Both the position numbers and the translations under genes were made by a program. A stretch of DNA of 64,000 nt from Pelagibacteraceae bacterium (GTDB taxonomy: Bacteria > Pseudomonadota > Alphaproteobacteria > Pelagibacterales > Pelagibacteraceae): the NCBI GenBank assembly GCA_018402735.1, contig JAGYIF010000001.1, positions 1 to 64,000 of the forward strand. The letters run 5' to 3'. Under the pieces are notes generated by a model. The model saw nothing but the letters and a program-made list of their open reading frames with translations. It did not search any database and was not told the DNA's origin. Shown here piece after piece: positions 54,213-63,726 of this stretch (its first letter is position 1; each line of letters begins with the position of its first letter).

Positions 54213-55586
54213 TTAAAAATAAGGAGAAATTTTAAACAAACTTTCAATTTTTGGTAAATTCTCTCTGCTAGATAATAAAATAACCGTGTCATTTAAATTA
54301 AACACACTTTCTTTTTTTGGAACATAAACTTCCTTGTTTCTTACAATTAAACCTATTTTAATTCCATCTGGAATATTTGCTTTGCTTAAAGAAATATTCA
54401 ATAGCTCTGAACTTTCTAAAATTTTAGCTTCGATGACTTCAAACTCTCCATTATCAAGTGTGTACACACTTTCAATTTTTCCTTTATGAACATGTTTTAA
54501 AATTGTTGAAACAGTAGTCATGCGCGGATCAACTATGTCGTCCAACTTCAAAGATGATTGTAACAGAGCATAGTTTGAGCTATTAACTAATGAAATACTT
54601 CTTTTTACTCCTTTTTTTTTACTCATAAGAGCTGACATAATATTATTTTCATCATCATCCGTTAGAGAAAGTACGGTATCAATTTCATCTATATTAATCT
54701 CTTGCAGTAAATTCTCATCCAGTCCATCACCTTTTACAACAATAGTTTCATTAAGTTCATTTGCTGCAAATTCAGCTCGCTCAGAATTTTTTTCAATAAT
54801 TTTAACTCTTGGTTTTTGCTCATTTTCTTCAAGCATCTTAGCCAGATCTAATCCTATATTACCAGCCCCAATAATTAGTATTGTTTTGGCAAGTTTTTCT
54901 TCTTTTCCAAAAATAGAAAGGGTTCTGTCTACTTGTTTAGAATTTGTTAAGATGAACGCTTTGTCATCTTTTGCCAATTTGTCAGTTTTTTTTAATATTA
55001 CAAATTTATCGTTTCTTAAAACACCCAATACATTTGCTTCTAGATCTGAAAAAATACTTGTTAATTTTGAAAGAGCCGTATTAACAATTGGACATTTTTC
55101 ATCAATCTGAATTTCAATTAATCTCACCAAATCACTGGCAAAAGGAATACTATCTATAGCGCCAGGCGCTTCAAGCTTTCTATATAAAGACTTAGCGACC
55201 TCAAATTCTGGTGAGATAATAACATCTATTGGAAGATTTTCTTTGCTAAAAAGACCTTTCCAAATTGGTTTTAAAAATTCTTTAGATCTTATTCTTGCAA
55301 TTTTTCTTGGAATTTTGAAAAGAGAATGTGCAACTTGACAAACAATCATGTTCGTTTCATCATTCCTAGTGACTGCAATAATCATGTCTGCATTTTTAGC
55401 GCCAGCTTTTTCAAGAATTGATGGATAGGTAGCAATTCCTACTATTCCTTTGGCGTCTTGAGTGTCATTAATTTTTTGTATATCGACACCATTTTTGTCA
55501 ATAACGGTAACTGAGTGACCTTGTTGTGAAAGTTGATTGCAAATTGAATAACCAACTCTACCAGCTCCACAAATTATTATGTTCAT
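54213..55586 (-). CDS. trkA: Potassium uptake regulator TrkA
   Basis: TrkA is the cytoplasmic NAD-binding ring that gates TrkH. The 457-residue protein has two RCK repeats: the first begins IIICGAGRVGYSIC with VTVIDKNG and an Asp after beta 2; the second begins ILIIGAGNIGLDLA (about 231-244), each followed by a TrkA-C domain. This is the full E. coli-like duplicated form. It overlaps ntrX by four bases, reproducing the ntrY-ntrX-trkA order of alphaproteobacteria, and is followed by trkH. hfq and hflX, often next, are absent. Confidence 0.95.
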   Translation of the reverse strand: MNIIICGAGRVGYSICNQLSQQGHSVTVIDKNGVDIQKINDTQDAKGIVGIATYPSILEKAGAKNADMIIAVTRNDETNMIVCQVAHSLFKIPRKIARIRSKEFLKPIWKGLFSKENLPIDVIISPEFEVAKSLYRKLEAPGAIDSIPFASDLVRLIEIQIDEKCPIVNTALSKLTSIFSDLEANVLGVLRNDKFVILKKTDKLAKDDKAFILTNSKQVDRTLSIFGKEEKLAKTILIIGAGNIGLDLAKMLEENEQKPRVKIIEKNSERAEFAANELNETIVVKGDGLDENLLQEINIDEIDTVLSLTDDDENNIMSALMSKKKGVKRSISLVNSSNYALLQSSLKLDDIVDPRMTTVSTILKHVHKGKIESVYTLDNGEFEVIEAKILESSELLNISLSKANIPDGIKIGLIVRNKEVYVPKKESVFNLNDTVILLSSRENLPKIESLFKISPYF

Positions 55587-56932
55587 TTGTACGTAATACC
55601 TAAAGAAGTTAATTTTCTATGCAAGGCTGATCTTTCCATGCCAATATTTTCTGCAGTTTTTGAGATATTTAAACCATTTTTTTTAAGCTGGTGAGTTAAA
55701 TACTCCTTTTCAAATTGCTCTCTAGCCGCTTTTAAAGGACTATCAAAGTCTAAAGAAGTAGACGATTCACTAGATGCTTTGGTTTCAATACTTTCTTTAA
55801 TAATTTGACTTACATCTTTGTCGCTACCCTCTGATAATATGATTATTCTTTCAACCAAATTTCTTAATTCCCTTACATTTCCTGACCAATCGTATTTATA
55901 TAATTGCGTATAATTTGGTCTAATTGAAATTTCTCTCTTGCCTAAATTTTTTGAAATTTTTTGAGAAAAATATTCAATTAACAAAGGTATATCTGAATTT
56001 CTATTTTTTAAACTTGGTACAGAAATGGATACAACGGCAATTCTTTGAAATAAATCCTCTCTAAAATTACCAGCTAAAATTTCTTCTCGAAGATCATTGC
56101 TGCTAGAAGCTAAGACTCTAACATCGGTGATAATTTCTTTATCATCACCAACACGTCTAAATTTTTGTTCAGTCAAAACTCTTAAAATTTTTGCCTGTGT
56201 TTCTAAGGGAATATCCGAAACATTATCAATCAATAAGGTACCTTTGTTTGATTTTTCAAAAAAACCATGAATTATTGTGCCATCATTTTTTTTAACACCG
56301 AACAATTCTGTATCAAATGTTTCAGGGTTCAATATCGCTCCGTTACATACGAGAAATGGAAAATCTTGTCTTAATGAATTTTTATGAATAGTTCTTGCAA
56401 TTAATTCTTTACCTGAACCTGAAGGACCAAGAATTAAAACTCTTGTATCAGTGGTAGATATTTTTTTTATCGTATCTTTTATTGATTTTATTTCTTTGCT
56501 ATCACCAATAATTTCATAAGTATCATAGAAAAGTTTTTGTAAATTTTTATTTTTATTTTGTAGATCGTGAGTTTCAAGAGCACGCTTGGTAAAATTTAAA
56601 AGACGGTCCTTATTAAAAGGTTTTTCTAAGAATTCATACGCACCGAGCCTCATAGAATCTACGGCTAATTGAATAGTTGCGTGACCAGAGATCATAATAA
56701 CTGGAATAAATTTGTTAATTTTTTTAATTTTTTTTAATAAATAAATCCCATCTTTTTTTTTATCATTTAAAGAAATATCAACAATTGCTAAATTGAAATC
56801 ATTTTTATCTATTTCCAATTCAGCTTCTTCAACTGTACCTGCTTGTAATATTTCATACCCCTCATCAGATAGAATGCTAGATAGTAAAAATCTAATGTCT
56901 TTTTCATCATCAATAATTAGAATTTTTGTCAT
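55583..56932 (-). CDS. ntrX: Response regulator NtrX (AAA+ type)
   Basis: NtrX receives phosphate from NtrY. The 449-residue protein has a receiver domain (residues 1-120, Asp52 in IVDISL, Lys104 in EKPF), an AAA+ domain with Walker A GPSGSGKE (169-176), and a C-terminal Fis-type HTH (SKTAENIGMERSALHRKL). The GAFTGA loop needed for sigma54 contact is absent: after ELFG (209-212) the sequence runs VKKNDGTIIHG. Walker B reads GTLLIDN, lacking the usual DE. It overlaps ntrY and trkA by four bases each. I infer it acts as a sigma70-type regulator. Confidence 0.93.
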   Translation of the reverse strand: MTKILIIDDEKDIRFLLSSILSDEGYEILQAGTVEEAELEIDKNDFNLAIVDISLNDKKKDGIYLLKKIKKINKFIPVIMISGHATIQLAVDSMRLGAYEFLEKPFNKDRLLNFTKRALETHDLQNKNKNLQKLFYDTYEIIGDSKEIKSIKDTIKKISTTDTRVLILGPSGSGKELIARTIHKNSLRQDFPFLVCNGAILNPETFDTELFGVKKNDGTIIHGFFEKSNKGTLLIDNVSDIPLETQAKILRVLTEQKFRRVGDDKEIITDVRVLASSSNDLREEILAGNFREDLFQRIAVVSISVPSLKNRNSDIPLLIEYFSQKISKNLGKREISIRPNYTQLYKYDWSGNVRELRNLVERIIILSEGSDKDVSQIIKESIETKASSESSTSLDFDSPLKAAREQFEKEYLTHQLKKNGLNISKTAENIGMERSALHRKLTSLGITYK

Positions 56933-58713
56933 AATTTTTTGCTAATAGAAAAATTAATACATGCCCCACTAGTCTCATTATTAGAAAATTTAATATTACC
57001 TTCATGTTCATGAATTATTTTCGAGACTATAGACAAGCCAAGTCCTGACCCGTTAGTTTTGGTTGTGAAGTATGGTTCTATTGAATTATTTATATTTTTA
57101 ACTGGAAAACCAACACCATTATCTATTAATTCAAAATAAAAAAATAAATCATCTTCATTTGTTTTAATAGAAATTAACCCACTTTTTAAATCATTATTTT
57201 TTTCCATTATAGATTCTACGCTATTTTTAATCATATTAGTAAATAGTCGATAAATTTGATTTCTGTCACATTTAATAGCAGGGTCGGTTATACCATTTTC
57301 CAGAACAAAATTTATATTTTGATAATTACTTTTGTAAGGGTTAATGGAGTTTTCAATTACAGCAATTATATTAATTTTTTCAAAGATAGGATCGGGCATT
57401 CTAGCAAAATCTGAAAATGAATTAAGCAGTGAGCTAATTTCTTTAATTTGTTGATTTATTAAAAGAATATGCTGATCAAACTGATCCCTATTAGTGTTGA
57501 TTTGATTTTTAAATTTGTCACGAATACTATCAAGGGATAATTGTATTGGCGTTAAAGGATTTTTAATCTCATGCGCTAACTTCTTTGCAATAATATTCCA
57601 AGCTTCAAATCTACCGCTTAAAGAAATTCTTTTTTGATCATCTTTAATTTTATCAACCATTTGATTAAAAATTGAATTTAATTCTAAAAAATCACTATCA
57701 AGGTTTGTTTCTTGAAGTTTAATATTATAATTTCCTTTTTTAATTTCATTAGAAGCATCAAAAAGCGAAATTAGAGGTTTAGTAACATAGGCTGAAAGAT
57801 TTATAGAAACTATACTTGCTAAAAAAATTAATAGCAGAGTTATAATTATGTACACAATCATAAAAGTAACTTGTAAATTAAGAATATTATTTTTAATTTG
57901 AAAGTAATAAGAAGAAACTTCACCTGTTTTTTGAATATAATTAACAATTTGAGGGTCAACATTTTGCACGACATATAAATAGGTATTTTCAAAATTTGAA
58001 AGTTTTACCATACCATAAGTTTTGTTAGTATAGGCACTAGATATAATTACAGGTTTTCCAGATTTCGCTGCAGATAATATATAAGAGTCAGGCCTTGAGA
58101 ATGCGGTTACATCAAAATCTGGGAAAGATAATAAAAAATCTCCGATCTCCGAGACAATATAAACATTACTGATTGATCTAATTTTAGCTTGAGCTGAAAT
58201 ATAATTTTCAAAATCTTTTTTATTATCAATTAACTTGTCTTTATTTCTGTTGAAATCATTCGCTATCAAAAGAATATCCTTACTTATTGATCCTTGATGC
58301 TCATTTAAATATTTTTTGGCAATTTCAACTGAATTAGTTACTGCTTCATTGATTTTTTTATCAAACCACTTTTCAATACTAAAATTAAAAATTATTAACG
58401 AAAAAATTGCAATAATAATGCTTGGAATTCCAGCTAGTGATATAAAATAAAATAAAAATTTTGTTCTAGTTTTTTTTCCTATTATATTTTGACTTTTGTT
58501 AATTAAATAAAGATTAAAAAATTTGTAGAAGACGAATGATAAAAAAGATACAAGCAGACATAAATTTATGACTAATAAAATTTGTATATTTGTAGGGGTT
58601 AGATCAATAAAACCTTTACCAGCAAATGTTTGAATAGTTAAAAAAACTATAATCACAGATGATACTGTGGTAAATCCAATGATATAATTAATGTTTAATT
58701 TTTTAATATTCAT
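56929..58713 (-). CDS. ntrY: Sensor histidine kinase NtrY
   Basis: NtrY is the membrane sensor for NtrX, linked in relatives to nitrogen and redox status. The 594-residue protein has hydrophobic spans near residues 12-30, 42-64 and 88-110, a periplasmic domain (about 115-285), another span, a HAMP linker, the DHp motif LAHEIKNPLTPIQLS (His near 380) and the ATPase boxes RNQIYRLFTNMIKNSVESI, DNGVGF and GLGLSIV. It is shorter than many NtrY proteins (about 700 or more), lacking a PAS domain. It starts only three bases from divergent ispDF. Confidence 0.93.
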   Translation of the reverse strand: MNIKKLNINYIIGFTTVSSVIIVFLTIQTFAGKGFIDLTPTNIQILLVINLCLLVSFLSFVFYKFFNLYLINKSQNIIGKKTRTKFLFYFISLAGIPSIIIAIFSLIIFNFSIEKWFDKKINEAVTNSVEIAKKYLNEHQGSISKDILLIANDFNRNKDKLIDNKKDFENYISAQAKIRSISNVYIVSEIGDFLLSFPDFDVTAFSRPDSYILSAAKSGKPVIISSAYTNKTYGMVKLSNFENTYLYVVQNVDPQIVNYIQKTGEVSSYYFQIKNNILNLQVTFMIVYIIITLLLIFLASIVSINLSAYVTKPLISLFDASNEIKKGNYNIKLQETNLDSDFLELNSIFNQMVDKIKDDQKRISLSGRFEAWNIIAKKLAHEIKNPLTPIQLSLDSIRDKFKNQINTNRDQFDQHILLINQQIKEISSLLNSFSDFARMPDPIFEKINIIAVIENSINPYKSNYQNINFVLENGITDPAIKCDRNQIYRLFTNMIKNSVESIMEKNNDLKSGLISIKTNEDDLFFYFELIDNGVGFPVKNINNSIEPYFTTKTNGSGLGLSIVSKIIHEHEGNIKFSNNETSGACINFSISKKL

Positions 58714-58716
58714 AAA

Positions 58717-59826
58717 ATGTCAGTAGCTGCCCTAATTGTTGCTGGCGGTTCTTCTAAAAGATTTGTCAGTTCTATTCCAAAGCAATTTCACGTTATTGAT
58801 GACGATGTTGTTATAAATCATAGTATAAAAAAATTTGTAAATAATAAAAAAATTTCAAAGTTAATTATAGCAATACAAAAGAAAAGTTACAAAAAATATA
58901 GCAGATTAATATTTAAGCATAAGAAAATCATAATAGTTAATGGTGGACAAACAAGGGCTTTATCTGTCCTAAATGGTTTAAAAAAAGCCAAAAAATTAAA
59001 AATTAATAAGATTCTAATTCATGACGCTGCTAGACCTTTTTTTTCAAGTGATTTAATAAATCTCGAAATTAAGCATTTAAAAAAATTTGATGCAGTCATA
59101 CCTTGTGTTACTTCAACAGATACGGTGGTTTCCAATAACAAAATTATTCCAAGAGAAAAAGTAAAAAATATTCAAACACCACAGGGTTTTGATTTCAAAA
59201 CCATTTTCAAACTACACTCGTTAAATAAAAATAAAAATGTGAGTGACGATTCCACATTATTTTTTAATAATGAAATTAATGTAAAAATTATTAAAGGTAA
59301 TATTTTGAATAAAAAGATCACATTCGCTGATGATTTAAAAAATATTAAAGATAAGTTGTATGGTATTGGATACGATATCCACGAAATGATTCCTGGAAGA
59401 AAATTATTTGTGGGTGGTATTTATATACCCTCAAAAATGGGACCAGTAGGACACTCAGATGGTGACAGTTTACTTCATGCTTTAATAGACAGTTTACTTG
59501 GTGCAGCAAAAAAAGGTGATATTGGAACTTTGTTTCCCAATAATTTAAAATTTAAAAATATACAATCAACAAAATTATTAATTACAACAATCAAAATACT
59601 AAAACAAAACAAGATGAAAATTGATAGCATAGATCTCAATATTATTTTGCAAAGTCCAAATTTAAGTAAGTATAAGGAAAAAATACAAAATAATTTAGCC
59701 AAAATATGTGGCATGGACAAAACAAAAATCAATATCAAGGCAAAAACAACTGATCGTTTAGGTATTATTGGAAAAAATAAAGCCTTAGCTTGCGAAGTAA
59801 TTTCGGTTTTAAAATATGAACATTAA
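58717..59826 (+). CDS. ispDF: Bifunctional IspD/IspF isoprenoid enzyme
   Basis: The 369-residue protein fuses two steps of the MEP pathway. Residues about 1-210 are IspD (MEP cytidylyltransferase) with ALIVAGGSSKRF, HDAARPFFS, CVTSTDTVV and IQTPQGFDF. Residues about 212-369 are IspF (MECDP synthase) with GIGYDIHEM, GHSDGDSLLHALIDSLLGAA, IGTLFPNN and TTDRLGIIGKNKALACEVI. The fusion is typical of alphaproteobacteria. Between starts of this gene and divergent ntrY there are only three bases, so its promoter must lie inside ntrY. It overlaps pgpA by eleven bases. Confidence 0.96.
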   Translation: MSVAALIVAGGSSKRFVSSIPKQFHVIDDDVVINHSIKKFVNNKKISKLIIAIQKKSYKKYSRLIFKHKKIIIVNGGQTRALSVLNGLKKAKKLKINKILIHDAARPFFSSDLINLEIKHLKKFDAVIPCVTSTDTVVSNNKIIPREKVKNIQTPQGFDFKTIFKLHSLNKNKNVSDDSTLFFNNEINVKIIKGNILNKKITFADDLKNIKDKLYGIGYDIHEMIPGRKLFVGGIYIPSKMGPVGHSDGDSLLHALIDSLLGAAKKGDIGTLFPNNLKFKNIQSTKLLITTIKILKQNKMKIDSIDLNIILQSPNLSKYKEKIQNNLAKICGMDKTKINIKAKTTDRLGIIGKNKALACEVISVLKYEH

Positions 59827-60322
59827 AATCATAAAGAATTTTCTTACTTTATTTGGAATAGGTTACATAAAAACTGCGTCTGGAACATTTGCATCTTTCT
59901 TCACTTGCTTTTTTTATTATTTTTTAATTTTATTTAATGTAAATTTATGTTTACCGGCTATTTTGTTTGTATTTACAATACCTACCTCAATTATAATTAT
60001 TAACAATAACCTGATATTATTTAGCGAAATAGATGCAAGAGAGATTGTTATTGATGAATACATTGGACAATCAATTCCAATTATAAGTGCATACTATTTT
60101 TTTTTATTTTTTCATGATTTTAATATGAATGATGACAAATGGTTTCTCATCAAGTTTATGTTCATAGCTTTTTTTTCATTTAGGGTTTTTGACATTCTAA
60201 AGCCTTTTCCTATTAACTTAATAGACAAAATAAAGAATGGCTATGGGGTAGTTATGGATGATATTTTGGCTGGAGTATATTCTACTATATTTTTATATAT
60301 AGTTTATAAAATAACAGATTAA
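59816..60322 (+). CDS. pgpA: Phosphatidylglycerophosphatase A
   Basis: PgpA dephosphorylates phosphatidylglycerophosphate to phosphatidylglycerol in the inner membrane. The 168-residue protein has the N-terminal FGIGYIKTASGTFASF motif, the key acidic segment EIDAREIVIDEYIGQSIP, FFSFRVFDILKPFPI and GYGVVMDDILAGVYS, with about four spans. All family signatures are present despite strong AT bias. It overlaps ispDF by eleven bases and pncC by one, so ispDF, pgpA and pncC are translationally linked. Confidence 0.94.
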   Translation: MNIKIIKNFLTLFGIGYIKTASGTFASFFTCFFYYFLILFNVNLCLPAILFVFTIPTSIIIINNNLILFSEIDAREIVIDEYIGQSIPIISAYYFFLFFHDFNMNDDKWFLIKFMFIAFFSFRVFDILKPFPINLIDKIKNGYGVVMDDILAGVYSTIFLYIVYKITD

Positions 60323-60786
60323 TGTTTCTTGACTTGTTAAAAAAATTAAAGAAAAAAAAATTAACTATTTCTACGGTTGAGTCTTGCACTGGTGGCTTAC
60401 TGTCCAGTCAAATTACATCAGTAAATGGCGCATCTAAAGTTTTTTTAATGGGATTAGTAACATATTCAAATCAGTCAAAAATAAATATTTTAAAAATTTC
60501 AAAATCATTAATTACTAAATATGGAGCTGTTAGTGAGAAGTGTTGCTATTCAATGGCAAAAAATTTAAGCAAAATTAGCAAATCAAGCATAGCTATTTCG
60601 ATTACAGGAATAGCAGGTCCTAGTGGCGGATCTTCAATAAAACCGGTCGGTTTGGTGTACGTTGGAGTTTGTAAAGATAATATTATTTTTGTTAGAAAGT
60701 TTTTATTCAAAAAAAGTTTGGGACGAATTGGCATTCAAAAGAAAGCTTGCGAAGAAGCAATAAAAATTATTAAGGAAATTATCTAA
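60322..60786 (+). CDS. pncC: Nicotinamide-nucleotide amidohydrolase PncC (CinA C-terminal type)
   Basis: PncC deamidates NMN to nicotinate mononucleotide, recycling the NMN made by NAD-dependent DNA ligase. The 154-residue protein starts TISTVESCTGGLLSSQITS, with YSNQSK, YGAVSEKCCYSMAKN and ITGIAGPSGGS, the amidase signatures. It is the stand-alone C-terminal domain, lacking the CinA N-terminal pyrophosphatase. It overlaps pgpA by one base and converges on coq10 with an eight-base overlap. Confidence 0.93.
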   Translation: MFLDLLKKLKKKKLTISTVESCTGGLLSSQITSVNGASKVFLMGLVTYSNQSKINILKISKSLITKYGAVSEKCCYSMAKNLSKISKSSIAISITGIAGPSGGSSIKPVGLVYVGVCKDNIIFVRKFLFKKSLGRIGIQKKACEEAIKIIKEII

Positions 60787-61225
60787 GTTTTTTTTCTGCC
60801 CTATCTTGAAAAGCCAAAAAAATTTTTTCAAACCCTGTATTAAAAAATTTTTCAAAAATTTTATTAAGAATAAAGTTATCTAATTCTATCTCTATATAAA
60901 AATTTACTTCACAACTTTTTTTTGAAAGTTCTTTGAATTTCCAAATATTATTAAGTTTTTTAAGTGGCCCGTTAAGATGTTTTACTGTTATTTCAGATTT
61001 GTTTTTATCTAAAGTTACTAAACTTGTATATGTGTCTGCAAATTGTTTATATCCAATTTCCAAATCTGCTGAGATAGTTTTTATTATATTGTTTTCTTTT
61101 TTTTCTACAATACATGAATTTTTGCACCATGGTAAAAACTCTTTATAATTGTCAATATCTAAAATTAGATTTATTACTTCATCTTTTGAGAAAGCAAACT
61201 TCTTTGTTACAGACTTTACTGGCAA
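60779..61225 (-). CDS. Coenzyme Q-binding protein COQ10-like (START/RatA family)
   Basis: The 148-residue protein matches the polyketide-cyclase/START family to which mitochondrial COQ10 and bacterial RatA belong. Typical stretches are [51 protein letters not shown] and [17 protein letters not shown]10 is thought to bind ubiquinone and aid respiration; RatA is reported as a translation factor. Alphaproteobacterial genomes place this gene next to lipA, which favours the COQ10-like role. It overlaps lipA by ten bases. Confidence 0.88.
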   Translation of the reverse strand: MPVKSVTKKFAFSKDEVINLILDIDNYKEFLPWCKNSCIVEKKENNIIKTISADLEIGYKQFADTYTSLVTLDKNKSEITVKHLNGPLKKLNNIWKFKELSKKSCEVNFYIEIELDNFILNKIFEKFFNTGFEKIFLAFQDRAEKKLR

Positions 61226-62151
61226 CTATCTAATCCGGCTTTACGTTTAGATTTTAAAATGGCAAAATCTTCTCCTGCATGGTAGCTAGATCTTGTTAAC
61301 GGACTTGAAGCAACCATTAAGAAACCTTTTGAATAAGCAATATCTTTGTACATTTCAAAATCTTCTGGGGTGATAAAATTTTTCACAGGGTAATGTTTTG
61401 GTGTTGGTTGAAGATACTGTCCGATCGTCAAAAAATCAACATTCGCACAACGAAGATCATCCATAACCTGACATAGCTCGTCTTTGTTTTCTCCTAAACC
61501 GACCATCAAGCCTGATTTGGTAAAAATATTTGGATTATGAATTTTTACATTAGCCAATAAATTCAATGATTGAAAATACCTAGAGCCCGGTCTTACTCTC
61601 AAATAAAGACTAGGTACTGTTTCCAAATTATGATTAAAAACATCAGGGTTGGAGTTTACAACTATTTTATATGAATCTTTTTTTCTTAAAAAATCTGGTG
61701 TTAAAATTTCTACTGTGGTGTTAGGATTTTTAGATTTTATAGAGGTTACTACGTTAGCAAAATGTTGAGCCCCACCATCATCCAGATCATCTCTATCAAC
61801 AGATGTAATAACCACATGACTCAATTTTAGTTCATATACAGAATTTGCAATTTTTTCTGGTTCGGCTAAATCAATATTTGAAGGTATTCCTGTTTTAACA
61901 TTGCAAAAAGCACAAGCTCTTGTGCAAGTATCACCCAAAATCATGAATGTGGCATGTTTCTTAGACCAACACTCTGAAATATTTGGACAATTAGCTTCCT
62001 CACAAACTGTAACCAAACCCTTATCTTTTATGATTTTTTTTGTTTCAGCAAAAATACTAGAGTTGTTAATTTTAACTCGAATCCAAGCAGGCTTTTTTTT
62101 GATAGGATTAAATTCTTTATTAACTTTTTCTGGGTGTCTTAATTTTTCCAT
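61216..62151 (-). CDS. lipA: Lipoyl synthase
   Basis: LipA inserts two sulfur atoms into octanoyl groups on lipoyl domains. The 311-residue radical-SAM enzyme has both cluster motifs: [13 protein letters not shown] (auxiliary cluster, CxxxxCxxxxxC) and [10 protein letters not shown] (radical SAM CxxxCxxC). Also present are [27 protein letters not shown] and LMVGLGE. The end has the family RSSYHAGED. It lies one base after the ftsB-like stop on the same strand. No pyruvate dehydrogenase genes are beside it, unlike many alphaproteobacteria. Confidence 0.97.
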   Translation of the reverse strand: MEKLRHPEKVNKEFNPIKKKPAWIRVKINNSSIFAETKKIIKDKGLVTVCEEANCPNISECWSKKHATFMILGDTCTRACAFCNVKTGIPSNIDLAEPEKIANSVYELKLSHVVITSVDRDDLDDGGAQHFANVVTSIKSKNPNTTVEILTPDFLRKKDSYKIVVNSNPDVFNHNLETVPSLYLRVRPGSRYFQSLNLLANVKIHNPNIFTKSGLMVGLGENKDELCQVMDDLRCANVDFLTIGQYLQPTPKHYPVKNFITPEDFEMYKDIAYSKGFLMVASSPLTRSSYHAGEDFAILKSKRKAGLDSCQ

Positions 62152-62152
62152 T

Positions 62153-62455
62153 TTATTTTAATAAAAATAACTTTTCATTTTTTTTACCAATAACAAAAAA
62201 ATTTCTATAGAGCTCATCTAGAAAGTCTAAATTTAAGTTAGGCTTTATAAGCATAGCATTTTTCAATTTTAAACTTTCTAATTGATTAATAATATACTTT
62301 TCTTCTTCAATTTTTTTAATAAGAAGGTCATTTTTTTTTATATAAGAAAAATAACCACGATTACCATCTAATAAATTAATCAATATATATAAAAAGATGA
62401 ACAAATTAATGAGTAAAAATTTATGAAGTTTAAAGTATGAAATAAAACTTTTCAT
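62153..62455 (-). CDS. Septum formation initiator, FtsB/DivIC-like
   Basis: The 100-residue protein has one N-terminal span (about residues 14-30), the family motif [19 protein letters not shown], a coiled coil (about 42-65) and a short tail. FtsB-type proteins link FtsL and FtsQ in the divisome. The position immediately after eno is the usual ftsB location. It overlaps eno's stop by four bases, and its own stop lies one base from lipA's start. The rest is divergent, so the call rests on span, coiled coil and context. Confidence 0.82.
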   Translation of the reverse strand: MKSFISYFKLHKFLLINLFIFLYILINLLDGNRGYFSYIKKNDLLIKKIEEEKYIINQLESLKLKNAMLIKPNLNLDFLDELYRNFFVIGKKNEKLFLLK

Positions 62456-63711
62456 TTAATTTTTGCCATAGTTATATTGCTTCCATTTAAATCCTCTATC
62501 CTAAGAAGTCTATTATATTTAGATACTCTCTCTGATCTGGCTAATGATCCGGTTTTAATTTGATTAGAATTTGTAGCAACTGCAAGATCTGCTATAAATG
62601 TATCCTCAGTATCTCCCGATCTATGAGATATGATTGTATTAAATGAGTTTTTTTGGGCTAACTCGATAGTATCAAGAGTTTCGGATACAGAGCCAATTTG
62701 ATTTACCTTAATCAAAATAGCGTTTGCGGAATTATTTTCAATACCTTTTTTAAGTCTAATAGAATTTGTAACAAACAAATCGTCACCAACAATTTGTACA
62801 TTACTACCTATTTTTTTTGTTAATTTTTTCCAAGCAATCCAGTCATCTTCAAATATAGGGTCTTCAATTGATTTGATTGGATATTTTGATGTAAGTTGTT
62901 CGTAGTAAGATATCATACCATCTGGATCTATTTTTGTATTATTTTCAATAACATAAGACTGACCATTATAAATTTCATTAGCAGCAACATCTAAACATAA
63001 ATTAAAATCTTTACCTGGAATGAAACCAGAATTAATAATTGATTGCATAATATAATCTAGCGCTTGTTGATCGCTATTCAAAGAAGGTGCAAACCCACCC
63101 TCATCACCTACATTTGTGCTTAAATTTTTTTTGGTTAGTAATTTTTTAAGATTTTGTATTACTAAAAAAGACATTTGCATACACTCTGAAAAACTTTTAG
63201 CTCCATCAGGCCTGATCATAAACTCCTGAATCTGCAAAGAGTTATTGGCGTGAGCCCCGCCATTTATAATGTTTAACATCGGGTATGGTAGAGTATGCAT
63301 TTTTGTTTTACTTAAATATTCATATATTTGAACTTTATTAAATGCGGACGCAGCTTTGCAGTTAGCTATTGATACAGCTAAAATTGCATTTGCTCCCAAA
63401 TTTGATTTATTAGTGGTTCCATCAAGATCAATCATAATATTATCAATATTTTTTTGATCTAAGGCTGAATTATTTATTAATGCAGGAAAAATTTTATTAT
63501 TAATATTTTCTACTGCTTGAAAAACACTTTTATTTAAATATTTTTTATTTTTGTCTCTTAATTCATGAGCTTCATACGTTCCTGTGGATGCTCCTGAAGG
63601 AACAATGGCAGATCCAAAACTTCCGTCATCCAAAATTACTTCTGCTTCAACTGTAGGGAATCCTCTACTGTCAAAAACTTGTCTACTTTTAATATTTTTA
63701 ATTTTAGCCAC
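62452..63711 (-). CDS. eno: Enolase
   Basis: Enolase interconverts 2-phosphoglycerate and phosphoenolpyruvate and belongs to the RNA degradosome in some bacteria. The 419-residue protein has RQVFDSRGFPTVEAEV (11-26), SGASTGTYEAHELRD, GGAHANNSLQIQEFM, the NVGDEGGFAPS loop, metal ligands in SIEDPIFEDDW and VGDDLFVTN, and SHRSGDTEDTFIADLAVA, with catalytic lysine in LIKVNQIGS. Length is normal. It follows kdsA by 15 bases and overlaps ftsB by four. Confidence 0.98.
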   Translation of the reverse strand: MAKIKNIKSRQVFDSRGFPTVEAEVILDDGSFGSAIVPSGASTGTYEAHELRDKNKKYLNKSVFQAVENINNKIFPALINNSALDQKNIDNIMIDLDGTTNKSNLGANAILAVSIANCKAASAFNKVQIYEYLSKTKMHTLPYPMLNIINGGAHANNSLQIQEFMIRPDGAKSFSECMQMSFLVIQNLKKLLTKKNLSTNVGDEGGFAPSLNSDQQALDYIMQSIINSGFIPGKDFNLCLDVAANEIYNGQSYVIENNTKIDPDGMISYYEQLTSKYPIKSIEDPIFEDDWIAWKKLTKKIGSNVQIVGDDLFVTNSIRLKKGIENNSANAILIKVNQIGSVSETLDTIELAQKNSFNTIISHRSGDTEDTFIADLAVATNSNQIKTGSLARSERVSKYNRLLRIEDLNGSNITMAKIK

Positions 63712-63726
63712 TATTAAAATTTAATT

